A stretch of 64,000 nt of DNA from the NCBI RefSeq assembly GCF_005925345.1, contig NZ_SSHJ01000016.1, forward strand, positions 41,314 through 105,313, in the 5' to 3' direction. Positions 20,244 to 31,200 of the stretch are shown here, in pieces. How positions within the stretch are numbered: position 1 is the stretch's first letter; each line of letters starts with the position of its first letter. The notes beneath the pieces were generated by a model that saw only the letters and a program-made list of their open reading frames with translations, did not search any database and was not told the DNA's origin. The position numbers and the translations under genes are program-made. The DNA comes from Pedobacter ureilyticus (GTDB lineage Bacteria; Bacteroidota; Bacteroidia; Sphingobacteriales; Sphingobacteriaceae).

Positions 20244-21865
20244 GAGTTAAATCTTGAACCATCAATATCAACCGTACCGCAAAAATGAGTTTTAATGCCT
20301 AATTCTTCTAAGGCAGCGGCTTTAATTCTACATGCTTTATGCGCCGATGCTTCGTCATTAGTATAAACTACTTGAATGTGGTTTGCTTTATGGCGAGACA
20401 TCATCTGATCTCTAGTAACACCATCTAAAGTGGCGTGCATCATTGGCCACTGGTAATTGGTTTCGTTCCACCTTCTTTCGGTTTCTTCTTTAGGTAGTTC
20501 TACCGCTTTGCCTACTCCCAAATCGCAATGCAACTCGTTATTAATTACATAAACACGGCTCCAGACTATGTTACCCGGCCTAGCTACACCCCGCAACGAA
20601 CCCCCGCCAAACTTAAAGAACATGGCAGGCTGGCGAATGCTATCTGAACCAGCATAACCACCCACATGGTGTGCAGGAGGTGCAGCACCCGATATTTCGA
20701 ATACCCAAACAAAATCATCCACTTTATCGCTCTTGAAGTTTTCGCCCCAGCGCAAATCATGCAGTGTGTTTTCGGCAGCCATTCCAAGTTGTCTCCACAG
20801 TCTATAGGTCAACAAACCATCAATACCGGCACATTCATCAACTTCGTTAAAGTGCGGCAGTGCTTCGCCGGCATATAGTTCCTTGCCTTGCTCATTGTAC
20901 ACCGGCGGACGATCTTGGTTATTCAACAAGCCTTCTACCAAATCGCTCGCTGGTACCAAATCTTTTAATCCTTGCTGATATTGGATGCCAATAGTATCGC
21001 AGCCAAATTCATCCGCTATGCGTAGCGCAGCAATATACATTTTACATTGTGTTAAGGTTTGGTTTTTAGTTAACTCGGTAGCGTCATCAGTGCCCCAATC
21101 GAACTTCATTCCTTTAGCTAGCAACCATTGCAATACCTTGTCGGCATCCGCATCGCTTACGGTCAGCATTTTTGCATATAAAGTAGATTGGCTTAATCTT
21201 TCTTTAAAGATACCTGTGGCATGCAACAAATCGTCTGGGACAATGGCATTAAACATTCCCATGCAACCTTCATCAAAAACGCCCATAATGGCTTTGTTTT
21301 CTTTGAGTTGGGCAGCAAATTCACGGCCTATTTTTTCGTCGGCGGCAGGTATTTTTGTATCAGCAAAAGAGGTTACGTGTGTTTCTGGATGTTGTACTTT
21401 CCCTGTTTCTAGCCAGCTTTTGATACCGTTGGTAAAGAAGTCGTCTTCAAAATCTACGCTCCACAAGCTGCTATAACTCACATTTGCTTTAGTTAAGGAA
21501 CCATTAAGGTTTAACATCCCCACCAAACCTGGCCATTGACCGCTAAAATTGGCTACCGTTAAAATTGGCCCTCGGTGAGTGGTTAATCCTGCCAAAACAT
21601 GATGGCTGTACTGCCAAACACTTTCTGCTACAATTAATGGGGCATCCCTATCAATGTTTTTAAACACTTCTATGCCCATACGTTGCGAATCTATAAAACC
21701 GTGCTTTTTTTCTGCATCGTATGCGTGGGCTCTTTTGATATTATAACCAAATTTTGCTAAAGATTTCGCTAGCGCTTGTTCCATTTGGTTTTGCGTTTCC
21801 CAACAATTTTGATTAGCCGCAATTCTTAAATCGCCACTGGCTACTAGAAATATTTCCTTATTCAT
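20240..21865 (-). CDS. L-fucose isomerase-fold sugar isomerase
   Basis: The 541-residue protein belongs to the fucose/arabinose isomerase fold. Signs include the N-terminal nucleotide-like domain with ESVWQYSHH, the metal-ligand region FDEGCMGMF (acidic residues at about 198-199), and a C-terminal beta-barrel with KFGGGSLRGVARPG. It should convert an aldose to a ketose, and its coupling to ribulokinase suggests L-arabinose to L-ribulose or a related pair. It is too distant from classical AraA for me to assign the substrate. The start at 21865 is preceded by an ATTTGGTT motif (21890-21897) shared with other operons, and the AraC regulator lies divergently upstream. Confidence 0.78.
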   Translation of the reverse strand: MNKEIFLVASGDLRIAANQNCWETQNQMEQALAKSLAKFGYNIKRAHAYDAEKKHGFIDSQRMGIEVFKNIDRDAPLIVAESVWQYSHHVLAGLTTHRGPILTVANFSGQWPGLVGMLNLNGSLTKANVSYSSLWSVDFEDDFFTNGIKSWLETGKVQHPETHVTSFADTKIPAADEKIGREFAAQLKENKAIMGVFDEGCMGMFNAIVPDDLLHATGIFKERLSQSTLYAKMLTVSDADADKVLQWLLAKGMKFDWGTDDATELTKNQTLTQCKMYIAALRIADEFGCDTIGIQYQQGLKDLVPASDLVEGLLNNQDRPPVYNEQGKELYAGEALPHFNEVDECAGIDGLLTYRLWRQLGMAAENTLHDLRWGENFKSDKVDDFVWVFEISGAAPPAHHVGGYAGSDSIRQPAMFFKFGGGSLRGVARPGNIVWSRVYVINNELHCDLGVGKAVELPKEETERRWNETNYQWPMMHATLDGVTRDQMMSRHKANHIQVVYTNDEASAHKACRIKAAALEELGIKTHFCGTVDIDGSRFNS

Positions 21866-22163
21866 GGTGCTATTGTTTTGTAATTGATGATTTGGTTAAT
21901 GCGATAAACAAGAAAGAACCAATGTGAGTATCGTAAAAAAGAGTGCCCGGAAAAAATATCCCGACAACAGACAAAACCCTACTCATTTATATTTGATTGT
22001 AATACTTGTTTACCTTACAAATATGCTTTCTGGCGCACTTCGTTTTTTACGTATTATTGCCTATTTGTTGTACGATGTTACCATAACAAACAAGAAATTG
22101 AGTAATATTTGAAATTATTTAGGTATAATTAAGGAATATTCTAACCAAATTTATTGTTCAGCT
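21866..22163. promoter_or_regulatory. Divergent isomerase / AraC regulatory region
   Basis: This 298-bp gap should hold both promoters. AACCAAAT occurs in both directions, each copy oriented toward the nearest gene: 21890-21897 for the isomerase and 22143-22150 for the regulator. The arrangement suggests that the AraC protein controls the isomerase-kinase operon and perhaps itself. Confidence 0.5.
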
Positions 22164-23033
22164 ATGAAACCTCACTTTCATAAGGTGCCTGTAAGCCTTC
22201 AAAATTCGTTTAGTGTTAGACACGATATCCAAGAAAACTTTGGTAAAGTTTGGCATTATCATCCGGAACTAGAGTTACATTACGTAATAAGGGGAGAAGG
22301 CGTTCGCTTTATTGGAAACAACATCAGCAATTTTGCATCTGGCGAAATTATACTGCTAGGCGAAAACCTTCCGCACACTTGGCGTTGTAGCGAAGAGTAT
22401 TTCCAGAACAATCCAAGTCATGAGGTAGAAGCAATTGTTATTCATTTTTTACCCGAATGTTTAGGAAAAGACATGTTGAATTTGCCCGAGGCTTACTTAA
22501 TTCCAAAGCTTTTTGAAAAGGCCAAAAAGGGTATGCTTTTAACTGGCGAAAACAGGGAAAAACTAGCAGATTTGATGCTTAGAGCAAAAGACACGGAGAA
22601 TTTGGACAGGCTGATTATGTTACTATCTATTTTAAAGACATTGGCCGAAACGGAAGATTACGCGATCTTAAATCCTGGCAATGTACAATACCAATCAGAC
22701 GAATCGGATATCATTAGGCTAAATAAGGTTTATAACTACACCCTAACCAATTTTAAAAAGGAAATTAACCTGCAAGAAGTGGCCTCTATTAGCAATTTAA
22801 GTGTAACTTCTTTTTGCAGGTATTTTAAACAGATGACTAAAAAAACCTACTACGATTTTTTGATAGAGATTAGGGTTAGTCATGCCTGCCGTTTGCTGAT
22901 AGAAGACAAGCAACCCACCAATATTATCTGTTACCAGTGTGGATTTAACAATGTTTCTAATTTTTATAGGCACTTTAAAAAGGTAACGGGCATTACCCCT
23001 TTAGAATACAAACGCAAATATTTAGCGGGTTAA
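22164..23033 (+). CDS. AraC-family transcriptional regulator with cupin sensor
   Basis: The 289-residue protein has an N-terminal cupin (about 10-110, with HYHPELELHYVIRGEG and ENLPHTW) and a C-terminal double helix-turn-helix (about 188-286, with LQEVASISNLSVTSFCRYFK, CGFNNVSNFYRHFKK and the family ending GITPLEYKRKY). The cupin probably senses a sugar and the C-terminus binds DNA. It is divergent from the isomerase-kinase operon, its most likely target. It is the only one-component regulator in the window and so also a candidate for the 26-bp sites between 31 and 54 kb, which is not shown. Confidence 0.92.
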   Translation: MKPHFHKVPVSLQNSFSVRHDIQENFGKVWHYHPELELHYVIRGEGVRFIGNNISNFASGEIILLGENLPHTWRCSEEYFQNNPSHEVEAIVIHFLPECLGKDMLNLPEAYLIPKLFEKAKKGMLLTGENREKLADLMLRAKDTENLDRLIMLLSILKTLAETEDYAILNPGNVQYQSDESDIIRLNKVYNYTLTNFKKEINLQEVASISNLSVTSFCRYFKQMTKKTYYDFLIEIRVSHACRLLIEDKQPTNIICYQCGFNNVSNFYRHFKKVTGITPLEYKRKYLAG

Positions 23034-23080
23034 CTCTCGTTCCAACCTAGTGCTATAAAAATGAATTTAGATCTAGATAG

Positions 23081-23983
23081 TTATAACAATCCTCCGAAAC
23101 CTTTACCAAAACGGTAGGCAATGCTAAACTCGTAAGTGCTATTGTTAAAGGTTCTGCTTAGCGGGCTGTTACTGGTGGCGAACTGATAACCCAAACCTAT
23201 ATTTAGGTTTTTAATTAAAAGATTGGCCAAAGCGGCCATTTCTCCTTCGGTTCTTACATTAACACCCAAGCCAAAGGTTTTCTTTAGATAGACCAATGCA
23301 GAAATATCGGCCTGAAAATCTAAGTTCTTTGCATAGCTGAGCAATGTTGCGGGCTTTACGTCAAAATCTGCTCCCAAGGGCACTACAGCACCCGCGGTAA
23401 AATGGTAAAGTGTACTGGCATCGTACTGAAGCGAACTAGAACCCAATCCAATTTTAGAAAAAGTTAAACGAGGTAAAGAGATTCCGGCGTAAAACTTATT
23501 GGCACGGTAATACATTAAACTTGCAGAGAGCATTCCTTCAGTTTCTTTTAAATCGTTAGTAAACATAGGATCTGTTGATGACAATTGTGAGAAATTGCCA
23601 TTGTAATAACTTACTCCTGCACCTACCGATAACGCCAAGTAATCTTTATCTGCTAAACGTACCTGTTTGCCTACAAAGACCAAAGCTTCGCCCAATTTTT
23701 CTACAGAGACATTTTCATGTTTAATATTTAATCCAATACGCAAATCTGATTTCCCCAAGGGCATACTTGCAGCTAAACGATAAGCGGTAGGCGCTCCTTC
23801 CAAATCAACCCATTGGTAACGCCCTATTAAATTAACTTGCGCATCGTTAGTTAAAAAACTTGCCGCTGTATTAATGGGCGTAACTACCGTTCCGTATTGA
23901 CTGTAACTGGTACTTTGCTGCGCTTTAACTGCGAGGTGGATATAGCATAAAGCCATTATCGCTATGATCTTTTTAATCTTCAT
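23081..23983 (-). CDS. PorP/SprF-family T9SS outer-membrane protein
   Basis: The 300-residue product has a signal peptide (about 1-21, ending VKAQ) and the PorP/SprF beta-barrel pattern: YSQYGTVVTPINTAAS near the start, FYAGISLPRL in the middle and a C-terminal strand ending FGKGFGGLL. In gliding Bacteroidota SprF is required for export of its neighbour SprB, and paralogues are usually placed beside genes for type B (CHU_C) cargo. Here it follows such a cargo gene by 28 bp, so it is probably the dedicated partner for it. It is the last gene of the SusCD operon. Confidence 0.88.
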   Translation of the reverse strand: MKIKKIIAIMALCYIHLAVKAQQSTSYSQYGTVVTPINTAASFLTNDAQVNLIGRYQWVDLEGAPTAYRLAASMPLGKSDLRIGLNIKHENVSVEKLGEALVFVGKQVRLADKDYLALSVGAGVSYYNGNFSQLSSTDPMFTNDLKETEGMLSASLMYYRANKFYAGISLPRLTFSKIGLGSSSLQYDASTLYHFTAGAVVPLGADFDVKPATLLSYAKNLDFQADISALVYLKKTFGLGVNVRTEGEMAALANLLIKNLNIGLGYQFATSNSPLSRTFNNSTYEFSIAYRFGKGFGGLL

Positions 23984-24011
23984 GTTTCTTACTTTTTAGA
24001 AATTGGCTGAC

Positions 24012-25661
24012 CTAGTTTTTGATAAACAAGTATCCCTTCTTCTGCACCCACTGGTTATTTTGCTTGTAAGCCAACGAGTAGTAATAAGTGCCGTCTGGCA
24101 ATTTATCACCGCCGTTACTTTTACCCGCAAACACCACTTGTTCATTGTTATAGCCCTTTTGCTCATAAACCAATTGGCCACTACGGTTTACAATTTTCAA
24201 TTGATTTTCTGGATAAGCTTTAATGCCTTCGATAATGAAAACATCGTTGATACCATCGCCATTAGGAGATAATGCTTGGATGACTAATAATTGCGATTTA
24301 CCTGCGGTTTGGATAAGCACATTTTGCTCTACAGGGCTAGCTGGCAGATAGAGCTCGTTACCAGCTTGGCTGGCCGTAACTTTTATAGTTCCCAGCCCTT
24401 TAATGATCAACTTATTATCATCAGTAAGCAGGGCCACCGTAGGTTCATAAGCCGAAAACATTACTGGCAAGCCCGAAGAGCTGGTTGCCGTTAAGGTAGC
24501 TTCGCCGGCATATCGGCTAAAAGGCCCAGGGTTTTCAAAGGAGATGGTTTGAGTGCCTTTAACCACGTTAAAACTTACTTCAACGGGCGTAGCGGCGTTG
24601 TAATCGGCATTGCCCAATTGCGTAGCCCTTATAGTTGCAGGCCCCGTATTTAAAATGGTTACGGTTGTTCCTGTAATGCTGATGTTGCTGGTTAATGCCT
24701 CGTACGTAATAGGTAATCCCGAAGTTGCAGTAGCAGTTAGCTCAAACGGAGCCGAGCCATACCCGATGTCTGCTATTGCTGGGAAATTGATGGTCTGACG
24801 CGGATCGTTCCATTTGGCGTATAACGTAATGTCGCCAGAAACAATATCGCTGCTAAAATCCCAAAGGGCAGTATAGGCTTCATCTTTATACCAACCTGCA
24901 AACACGTAATCGGTACGGGTAGGTTCTACCGGAGGTGTAATTTGCAAATTATTAAATTGCTTTTTAGCCGCTACAGGAGTTCCGCCCTTTGAATCAAAAG
25001 TTACGGTATATTGTACGGGGGCCGTATTTACCACAAAGCCTTTAAATATCAAAGATGGCGTAGTAGCAGTAAACTTTCCGATGCCAAAATTGCTACTAGA
25101 AACCGCCGCTGTAGCGCCCCAAGCGTATAACCTAAGTGTAATAGTAGTTGTAGAAGGCACGTACTGTAAATCCATTACGTTTCCTAAATCTATAGTAGGC
25201 TGAACTTCTCCATTGTTATTATCTGCGGCGGTACGAGAAATAAAAACATCATCGCTGCCTACTTCCGTAAAATTTACGCCGTCTATACTGTAGGCCCAGC
25301 GGTAATTGCCGGGTGATGTTGTGGAAGCCCGCCTCAAAATGGCATCTATGGCACTCAATGACACAAAATAACCAGGTTTTGCTTTTATCGTTACCTCAAA
25401 GTAAGCTCCGGCTTTTGACGCCGCTTTATCTTGCCCGATGGGAAATAAAGCCACATAAGAATTACTCGAAGAGTTATTATAGGTTAGGGACGGCCCCCTG
25501 CTCAATACCGCAATTTCTAAATTGGGATCGTTAAATGTTGCAAGGTGAGCGCCCGAAGTTCCGGTTGCCGTATTCCATGAAAGTAGCGTGCTTACCTGCG
25601 ACTTTGCGCCAAAAGAAAGCAAACATAAATAGCAAACAATTAATAGCAGATATTTTTTCAT
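24012..25661 (-). CDS. T9SS type B (CHU_C) cargo with LSRG/RLYAWGAT module and InlB-like repeat
   Basis: I chose the start at 25661 because it begins the signal peptide (MKKYLLL to GAKSQ); an in-frame ATG 21 bp earlier would overlap the upstream stop. The 549-residue protein has one copy of the unnamed module (about 25-200, with VLSRGPSL, GYFVSL and RLYAWGAT), an InlB B-repeat (about 205-285, with FAGWYKDE and LYAKWND), two Ig-like segments (about 290-455) and the gliding-motility CHU_C domain (about 460-549, with SPNGDGINDVF). It should be exported by T9SS with the PorP/SprF encoded next. Position within the SusCD operon suggests a role in surface glycan binding. Confidence 0.85.
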   Translation of the reverse strand: MKKYLLLIVCYLCLLSFGAKSQVSTLLSWNTATGTSGAHLATFNDPNLEIAVLSRGPSLTYNNSSSNSYVALFPIGQDKAASKAGAYFEVTIKAKPGYFVSLSAIDAILRRASTTSPGNYRWAYSIDGVNFTEVGSDDVFISRTAADNNNGEVQPTIDLGNVMDLQYVPSTTTITLRLYAWGATAAVSSSNFGIGKFTATTPSLIFKGFVVNTAPVQYTVTFDSKGGTPVAAKKQFNNLQITPPVEPTRTDYVFAGWYKDEAYTALWDFSSDIVSGDITLYAKWNDPRQTINFPAIADIGYGSAPFELTATATSGLPITYEALTSNISITGTTVTILNTGPATIRATQLGNADYNAATPVEVSFNVVKGTQTISFENPGPFSRYAGEATLTATSSSGLPVMFSAYEPTVALLTDDNKLIIKGLGTIKVTASQAGNELYLPASPVEQNVLIQTAGKSQLLVIQALSPNGDGINDVFIIEGIKAYPENQLKIVNRSGQLVYEQKGYNNEQVVFAGKSNGGDKLPDGTYYYSLAYKQNNQWVQKKGYLFIKN

Positions 25662-25671
25662 ATCAAAATTC

Positions 25672-26613
25672 TTAAGGTTCAATAGTTATTTCAATCTGTT
25701 TTACCAGCTCTTGCCTACCATAAACGCTACTGTTAGCAACTACAAAAGTTGCCATGTAAATTCCAGGCTCGGTGTACACATATCGGTAAGAGGCAGATTC
25801 AGGATCTGATACAATTTTTACCGAAATAGGATTATCTAGGCCAAGATTAACCATTGATTTCCTGAAAATTGGTTTAGTTACAGCCCAACCAAACTTATCA
25901 GATGGATTGTTAAAAATACCTGTCCACAGAATACGCGTACCATTTACATTGGGTAGTGTATAGTTATCATACTGAAAAGCATCGTTTAACAACATTTTAA
26001 AGCCCATATCGGCAAAATCATAAAGTATACCAGATAAAGCAGGATTACTGGTTACTACGCCCTGAATTTTAAATTCGGCTATTTGGCATTGGGTACGTTG
26101 CGTGTTATTTGGCGTGTTAAAAAACCAGCAAAAATATATCGGTTTATCATCAGATTCGAATAAGTTGGCAATGTCCAAATCTCCCGAGTTTGTAAAGTTG
26201 GCACTAGTACCAATAATAGGGGGGATAGTAAATTGATCATTCAATGAGGTCCAAGTAGCAGCTTCAATAGCCGCTATGGTTTCTTCGCCAGTGTAATCTT
26301 TAGAGTACTTAAGTTCTGCACAGTTTTCGTTTACGCCTGCATATTTCGCCATCCTAAAACTCAGGAGGTTTTCGGACTCATAAACTCTTTCGGTTTTTGC
26401 AAAGGCAAAATCATTTTTCATTTCGCCAGAGAAAAAAGAAATGAAATCGGCGTTTCCATCAAAATCAAATGTAATGGTATCGCCTACCTTAAACGTGTTT
26501 TTAGAGACCGATATTTTTAACGTGGGTTGTACCACCTCGTATTCTTTGGCGCAGCCAAAAATCAAGGTAGCTATCACTAAACAAATGCCTATGCTATAAA
26601 AATTTGATTTCAT
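25672..26613 (-). CDS. DUF5017-family surface lipoprotein
   Basis: The 313-residue lipoprotein has a signal ending LIFGC (Cys about 21) followed by AKEYEV. The N-terminal Ig-like part (about 35-110) contains FKVGDTITFDFDG and SFFSGE, and the C-terminal part is beta rich with IYFCWFFNT. I recognise this pattern as DUF5017, which is found after SusD in many Bacteroidota operons and is thought to bind glycan in the way of SusE/SusF. It lies 36 bp after SusD and 10 bp before the CHU_C cargo start. Confidence 0.75.
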   Translation of the reverse strand: MKSNFYSIGICLVIATLIFGCAKEYEVVQPTLKISVSKNTFKVGDTITFDFDGNADFISFFSGEMKNDFAFAKTERVYESENLLSFRMAKYAGVNENCAELKYSKDYTGEETIAAIEAATWTSLNDQFTIPPIIGTSANFTNSGDLDIANLFESDDKPIYFCWFFNTPNNTQRTQCQIAEFKIQGVVTSNPALSGILYDFADMGFKMLLNDAFQYDNYTLPNVNGTRILWTGIFNNPSDKFGWAVTKPIFRKSMVNLGLDNPISVKIVSDPESASYRYVYTEPGIYMATFVVANSSVYGRQELVKQIEITIEP

Positions 26614-26649
26614 CTTTTTAATTTTTAATGGTGATGAGATGTTTTTGAA

Positions 26650-28239
26650 TTACCAACCCACATTTTGAGTAAGCTTTCTATTTACCCCAATTTCGTAGGC
26701 GGGTATTGGCCAAACTACATCTCTGGGACGTACATTGGTGTAATAGGCCAATGCGCTTACCAGATAAGACGATGTGCCGGCAGGAACCTCTCCCAGGGTA
26801 AATCTCATATTGCTGTAGAAATCGCCCCAACGTACGATATCATTTTTTCTAAGTGCTTCAAAACAAAGCTCTCTTGCTCGTTCATCTTTAATTTCGGCTT
26901 TAAAGTCATCGTAAGACAAGCCGTTTACATCTACAGTGGCATTGGGCGTAGTAACAGCAGCACCAAAACCTCTTCGTCTTACTTGGTTCATCAACTCTTC
27001 GGCTTCCGGTGTTGGGCCTGTTAGCGATTCGTTAATTCCTTCTGCGTACATCAACAGCACATCTGCGTAGCGTAAAATCGGAAAATTTTGTGGTGTGCTG
27101 GTAGCACTTTTTGGCAATAGGGTTTCGCTTTCGCGACGAAATTTACCACAGTAACGCTGAAAAGGCGTACCCGTTCCCCAAAAAGTTTTTACCCTTGGTG
27201 TACCGGTAAAATAATAGGGAGCAATAGCCCAATCGCGTCTTAAATCGCCATTTTGGTAGGTATTGTATAGCCATGCTGTAGATCTGATTGCCCCGATGGA
27301 GTAACCAATATTGCTTTCATCTAAAGGGTAGGCAATGCCGTTATTGCGGCCCACCATACCCCCAGTATTGGTATAAATTCCTGTACCATTGCCCCAAAAA
27401 TCAACCTCAAAAATACTTTCTTTGGTGTCAAATTTGTCTGTAGCTAAGTTCACAAAAACCTGTTCGTAAGAGGGGTTTAGTTCATGCCAATTAGCATCTA
27501 TCACTTTTTTTGCCCAAGTCGCTGCTTCTGCATAACGAGCAGTTTCATTTAATGGCTGGCCTGCCATGTACAGGCAAACCCTTGCCAAGATGCCCCATGC
27601 GGCAGATTTGCTTGCAATAGAACCAGAAGCCACTTCGTTGATGGGCTTTAGTAGATTGGCGGCCGTTGCTAAATCACTTAATACTACCTCATAAACCTCT
27701 TTTAGTGAAGAACGAGGAATCTGTAAATCTTCCGTTTTGGCAGATCGTGTTGCTTTAAGCTGCACAGGCACCCCGCCAAATTTATTGGCAAGCATAAAAT
27801 AATAGTAACCCCTTAGAAAAAGCGCCTGACCTTTAATATGGTTACGTTCGGCTGCATCTATTGCTATTGTGGCATCGTCTACACTCTCTAGCAGTAGGTT
27901 GGCCCTATTGATACCTCTATACAACGAGCGATAATAGCCCAAGATTTTAGAGTCGATTGCAAACACGGTATAATCGCCAACCGAATTGAGGTCAGAACTG
28001 TAAGACTCGTAGCCTTCATCTGCTTCTAGCCCCATCCTGCCCAGCATATTGCTTCCGTACAAAGTGCCGTCGGCAAGTACGGCATAAGTACCACGCAAAG
28101 CAGCGTTTAATTGCTCTTCTGTTTTGTAGTAATCATCGGCCAAAATAATATACTCTTCTGGCTTTACATCTAATACTTTGTTGCAAGAAAATGCGGTACC
28201 CAGAGCCAACAGTAATAATAATTTATATTTCATCTTCAT
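26650..28239 (-). CDS. SusD/RagB-family outer-membrane lipoprotein
   Basis: The 529-residue lipoprotein has a signal ending in FSC (Cys about 19), then NKVLDVKPEEY. TPR-like helices include HIKGQALFLRGYYYFMLANKFGG, shown here by its core LRGYYYFMLANKFGG, and SAAWGILARVCLYMAG. The C-terminal region has DERARELCFEALRKNDIVRWG, the SusD signature, and the ending WPIPAYEIGVNRKLTQNVGW. It should form a surface complex with the SusC encoded 12 bp upstream. The operon carries one of the five 26-bp sites, which ties this pair to the 32-54 kb genes. Confidence 0.93.
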   Translation of the reverse strand: MKMKYKLLLLLALGTAFSCNKVLDVKPEEYIILADDYYKTEEQLNAALRGTYAVLADGTLYGSNMLGRMGLEADEGYESYSSDLNSVGDYTVFAIDSKILGYYRSLYRGINRANLLLESVDDATIAIDAAERNHIKGQALFLRGYYYFMLANKFGGVPVQLKATRSAKTEDLQIPRSSLKEVYEVVLSDLATAANLLKPINEVASGSIASKSAAWGILARVCLYMAGQPLNETARYAEAATWAKKVIDANWHELNPSYEQVFVNLATDKFDTKESIFEVDFWGNGTGIYTNTGGMVGRNNGIAYPLDESNIGYSIGAIRSTAWLYNTYQNGDLRRDWAIAPYYFTGTPRVKTFWGTGTPFQRYCGKFRRESETLLPKSATSTPQNFPILRYADVLLMYAEGINESLTGPTPEAEELMNQVRRRGFGAAVTTPNATVDVNGLSYDDFKAEIKDERARELCFEALRKNDIVRWGDFYSNMRFTLGEVPAGTSSYLVSALAYYTNVRPRDVVWPIPAYEIGVNRKLTQNVGW

Positions 28240-28251
28240 ATTTTAATATGA

Positions 28252-31200
28252 TTAAAAAATTACCTTTAAACCTAGGGTTGTTATTCTATTACGGGCGTAT
28301 GCCGAGTAATCAAAACCAGGTGTTAATATTGAGTTTTTAGTAGAAACTTCGGGATCCATGCCTGAATAATTAGACCAGGTATATAAATTTTGGCCAGAGA
28401 TATAAAGCTGCATTCCGCTTATTCCACTAATGACCTTTTTAGGTAAACTGTAACTTAGCTGCACCGTTTTTAAGCGTAGAAAAGAACCATCTTCTAAGGT
28501 ACGTGTAGAATAAACACCACGAGGGCCGGCACCGTCAATAGCGTAGTAGGTGTTATTTTGGTTTTCGGGTGTCCAACGGTTGTTGTAACTAGCAAACTGA
28601 TTAAGATTTGGTCTATTAGCCGGATTACCTTCTAACATTAGCCTGTTTGCATTCATAATGTCGTTGCCGTAACTCCATTGAAAGAAAACATTTAGTGCAA
28701 AGTTTTTATAGGTGAAATTATTGTTGAAACCGCCAATGTGTTTTGGCAAACCTCTACCAATAATTACCATATCCTTTTCGTTTACTATACCATCGCCGTT
28801 TTGATCTATATATTTAATATCTCCTGGTTTAACCGTGGCGTTTCCATTGGTAGCAATACCTGGTTTTAACTGGTAGCTTCCATCTGCTCTTTCTATAAAG
28901 TCGGCATACTGATAATTTCCATCCCAAACCACACCATAAAACGAGGCTACCGGCTTACCTACTTGCGCAAAATATAATGGTGTACCATTATAATCTCCCG
29001 TAAAAGTTACGTTGGTTAGCATGCTTGATTCCCCATCGGCAAGTGCCAAAACCTTATTTCTGTTGAAAGAAATATTAAAATCGCTAGACCAGGAGAAGTT
29101 TTTGGTTTTGACATTGACCGTACTTAGGGTAAATTCTAAGCCGGTGTTTTGTATTTTGCCAATATTTCTGATTACCCTATTAAAACCAGAACTTAGGGGA
29201 GCATTGGCATTCAACAGCAAATCGCTGGTTACTTTCTTGTACGCATCTACAACAAGGCTTATCCTGTTTTTGAACAAGGAAATTTCGTAACCAATATCTA
29301 GTTGAGAGGTTCTTTCCCACTTAATATCGTTGTTGCCCAGCTCGTCTATTACGATGGCATAATTAGGGATTTCTCCATTGAAAGAGTAGTAATCGCCAAT
29401 GTTTAGGCCCATAAACCTTGCAAAATCATTGATGCGATTGTTACCTGTAACCCCATAGCTTATCCTTAATTTAGCATCAGAGATTGCCTTAATGTTTCGC
29501 ATAAACTTTTCTTTGCCCATTTGCCAAGCAAAAGCACCCGAAGGAAAATAGGCCCAACGGTTTTCTTTAGCAAATTTCGAAGATCCATCTACCCTAAAAG
29601 ATGCCGTAAACAAATATTTAGACTTAAAATTATAATTTGCCCTCCCCAGAAAAGAGAGCAAGGTATTTCTGCTGGCTGTTGAAATTAAATTGTTCGGAAT
29701 ACCTAGTTCTAGCGCTCGCAAACCAAGCTCCTCGTTAGGAATATTGATGGCGTTAAAGCCGTAATCATTCCTATCGGTACCTTGAACAGTTGCGCCTACC
29801 AGCACATCAAATCTGTTATCTCTATTGATCGTTTTGCGATAGCTCAGTGTATTTTCGTTTACCCAATCGTTAAGCGTTATTTCTCTATAAGAACCATTTA
29901 CACCAGCTAAATTATTTGGTGAAGGAAACCCACGATAAGTTTGAGAATTATTAAAAGCCTCGCTTCGGGTTAAACGGTTGTTATACCCTCCTCTAACGTT
30001 TAACTTAAAATCTTTGGCAAAATCATAAGTGATACCGGCATTGATATTTAAAGTGTTTCTACTTTGCTGACGTATTTCATTTCGGGTAGAAATAATGGGA
30101 TTCATCACTAGCAACGAGGTAGTCTCATCCGCATCTTCATCAAAAAGATCTTCAAACAAGTCGGCATCTCCGGTGTTCAAGGGCCGATACCCCCAAACCC
30201 TATACATCAAATAAGAGGCATAAGCGTTTGAACTAGATGCTTGTGTAGCTACTGTTTGCCCGTAGTTTTTATCGTGAGCATAGCTGATATTGAATGCCAC
30301 TTTTAGTTTGGCATTTATGCTCTGATCTACTGAGGCTCTAAGTTGCTTTCTGTTAACTCCAGAGTTAAGAATAACCCCCTTTTGGTCTGCAAAATTTGTT
30401 GAAAACGAGTATTTGGTTTGTGCCGTACCGCCACGCAATGCCAAGCTGTGATTATGTGCTAAAGCCGACTGAAACAACTGATCTTGCCAATCGATGGGCT
30501 CAGCGTTTCTATAATCTTCTAGGGTAAGGTTTTCATTGGTTAAATAAACTTCAGACATCGCCGTAAAATCACGATCGAGCTGATAACGCACAAAATCGTA
30601 TGGAGACATCATTTCCATTTTCTTAGTAGGCTCATGATAACCCACAAATCCGTTGTAAGACACCACAGGTTTACCAATCTTACCTTTTTTGGTCTCTAAA
30701 ATAATGACCCCGTTGGCTCCTCTGGTTCCATAAATTGCTGTTGCCGAGGCGTCTTTTAAGATGGAGATCGATTCGATTTCATCTGGACTGATAGAGCTGG
30801 CATTGAAATCTTCAATGGGAAAGCCATCTACCACGTACAATGGTGCGTTGCTTTGCGTAATTGAATTTCCGCCACGTATGGTAATGTTGATATCGTCTCC
30901 AGGCTGGCCAGAATTAGAAGAAACCTGCACTCCGGCTATTCTTCCTGCTAATGCCTCTTCGAACGAAGTTACAGGCGCCTTGGTCATTTCTTCGATTTTT
31001 ACCTGACCCACGGAGCCTGTAAGATCTTCTTTTTTTACCTGCCCATAACCAATAACTACAACCTCTTGTAAAGCCTTAGGATCGGGACGCAACTTAATAG
31101 GGGCTGCACCTAAATTCTTTGCTAAAATTTGTCTTTGCAAATAGCCAACAATGGTAAATATAATAGTTTCATTTTCTTTTGCCCGTATCGAAAATTTACC

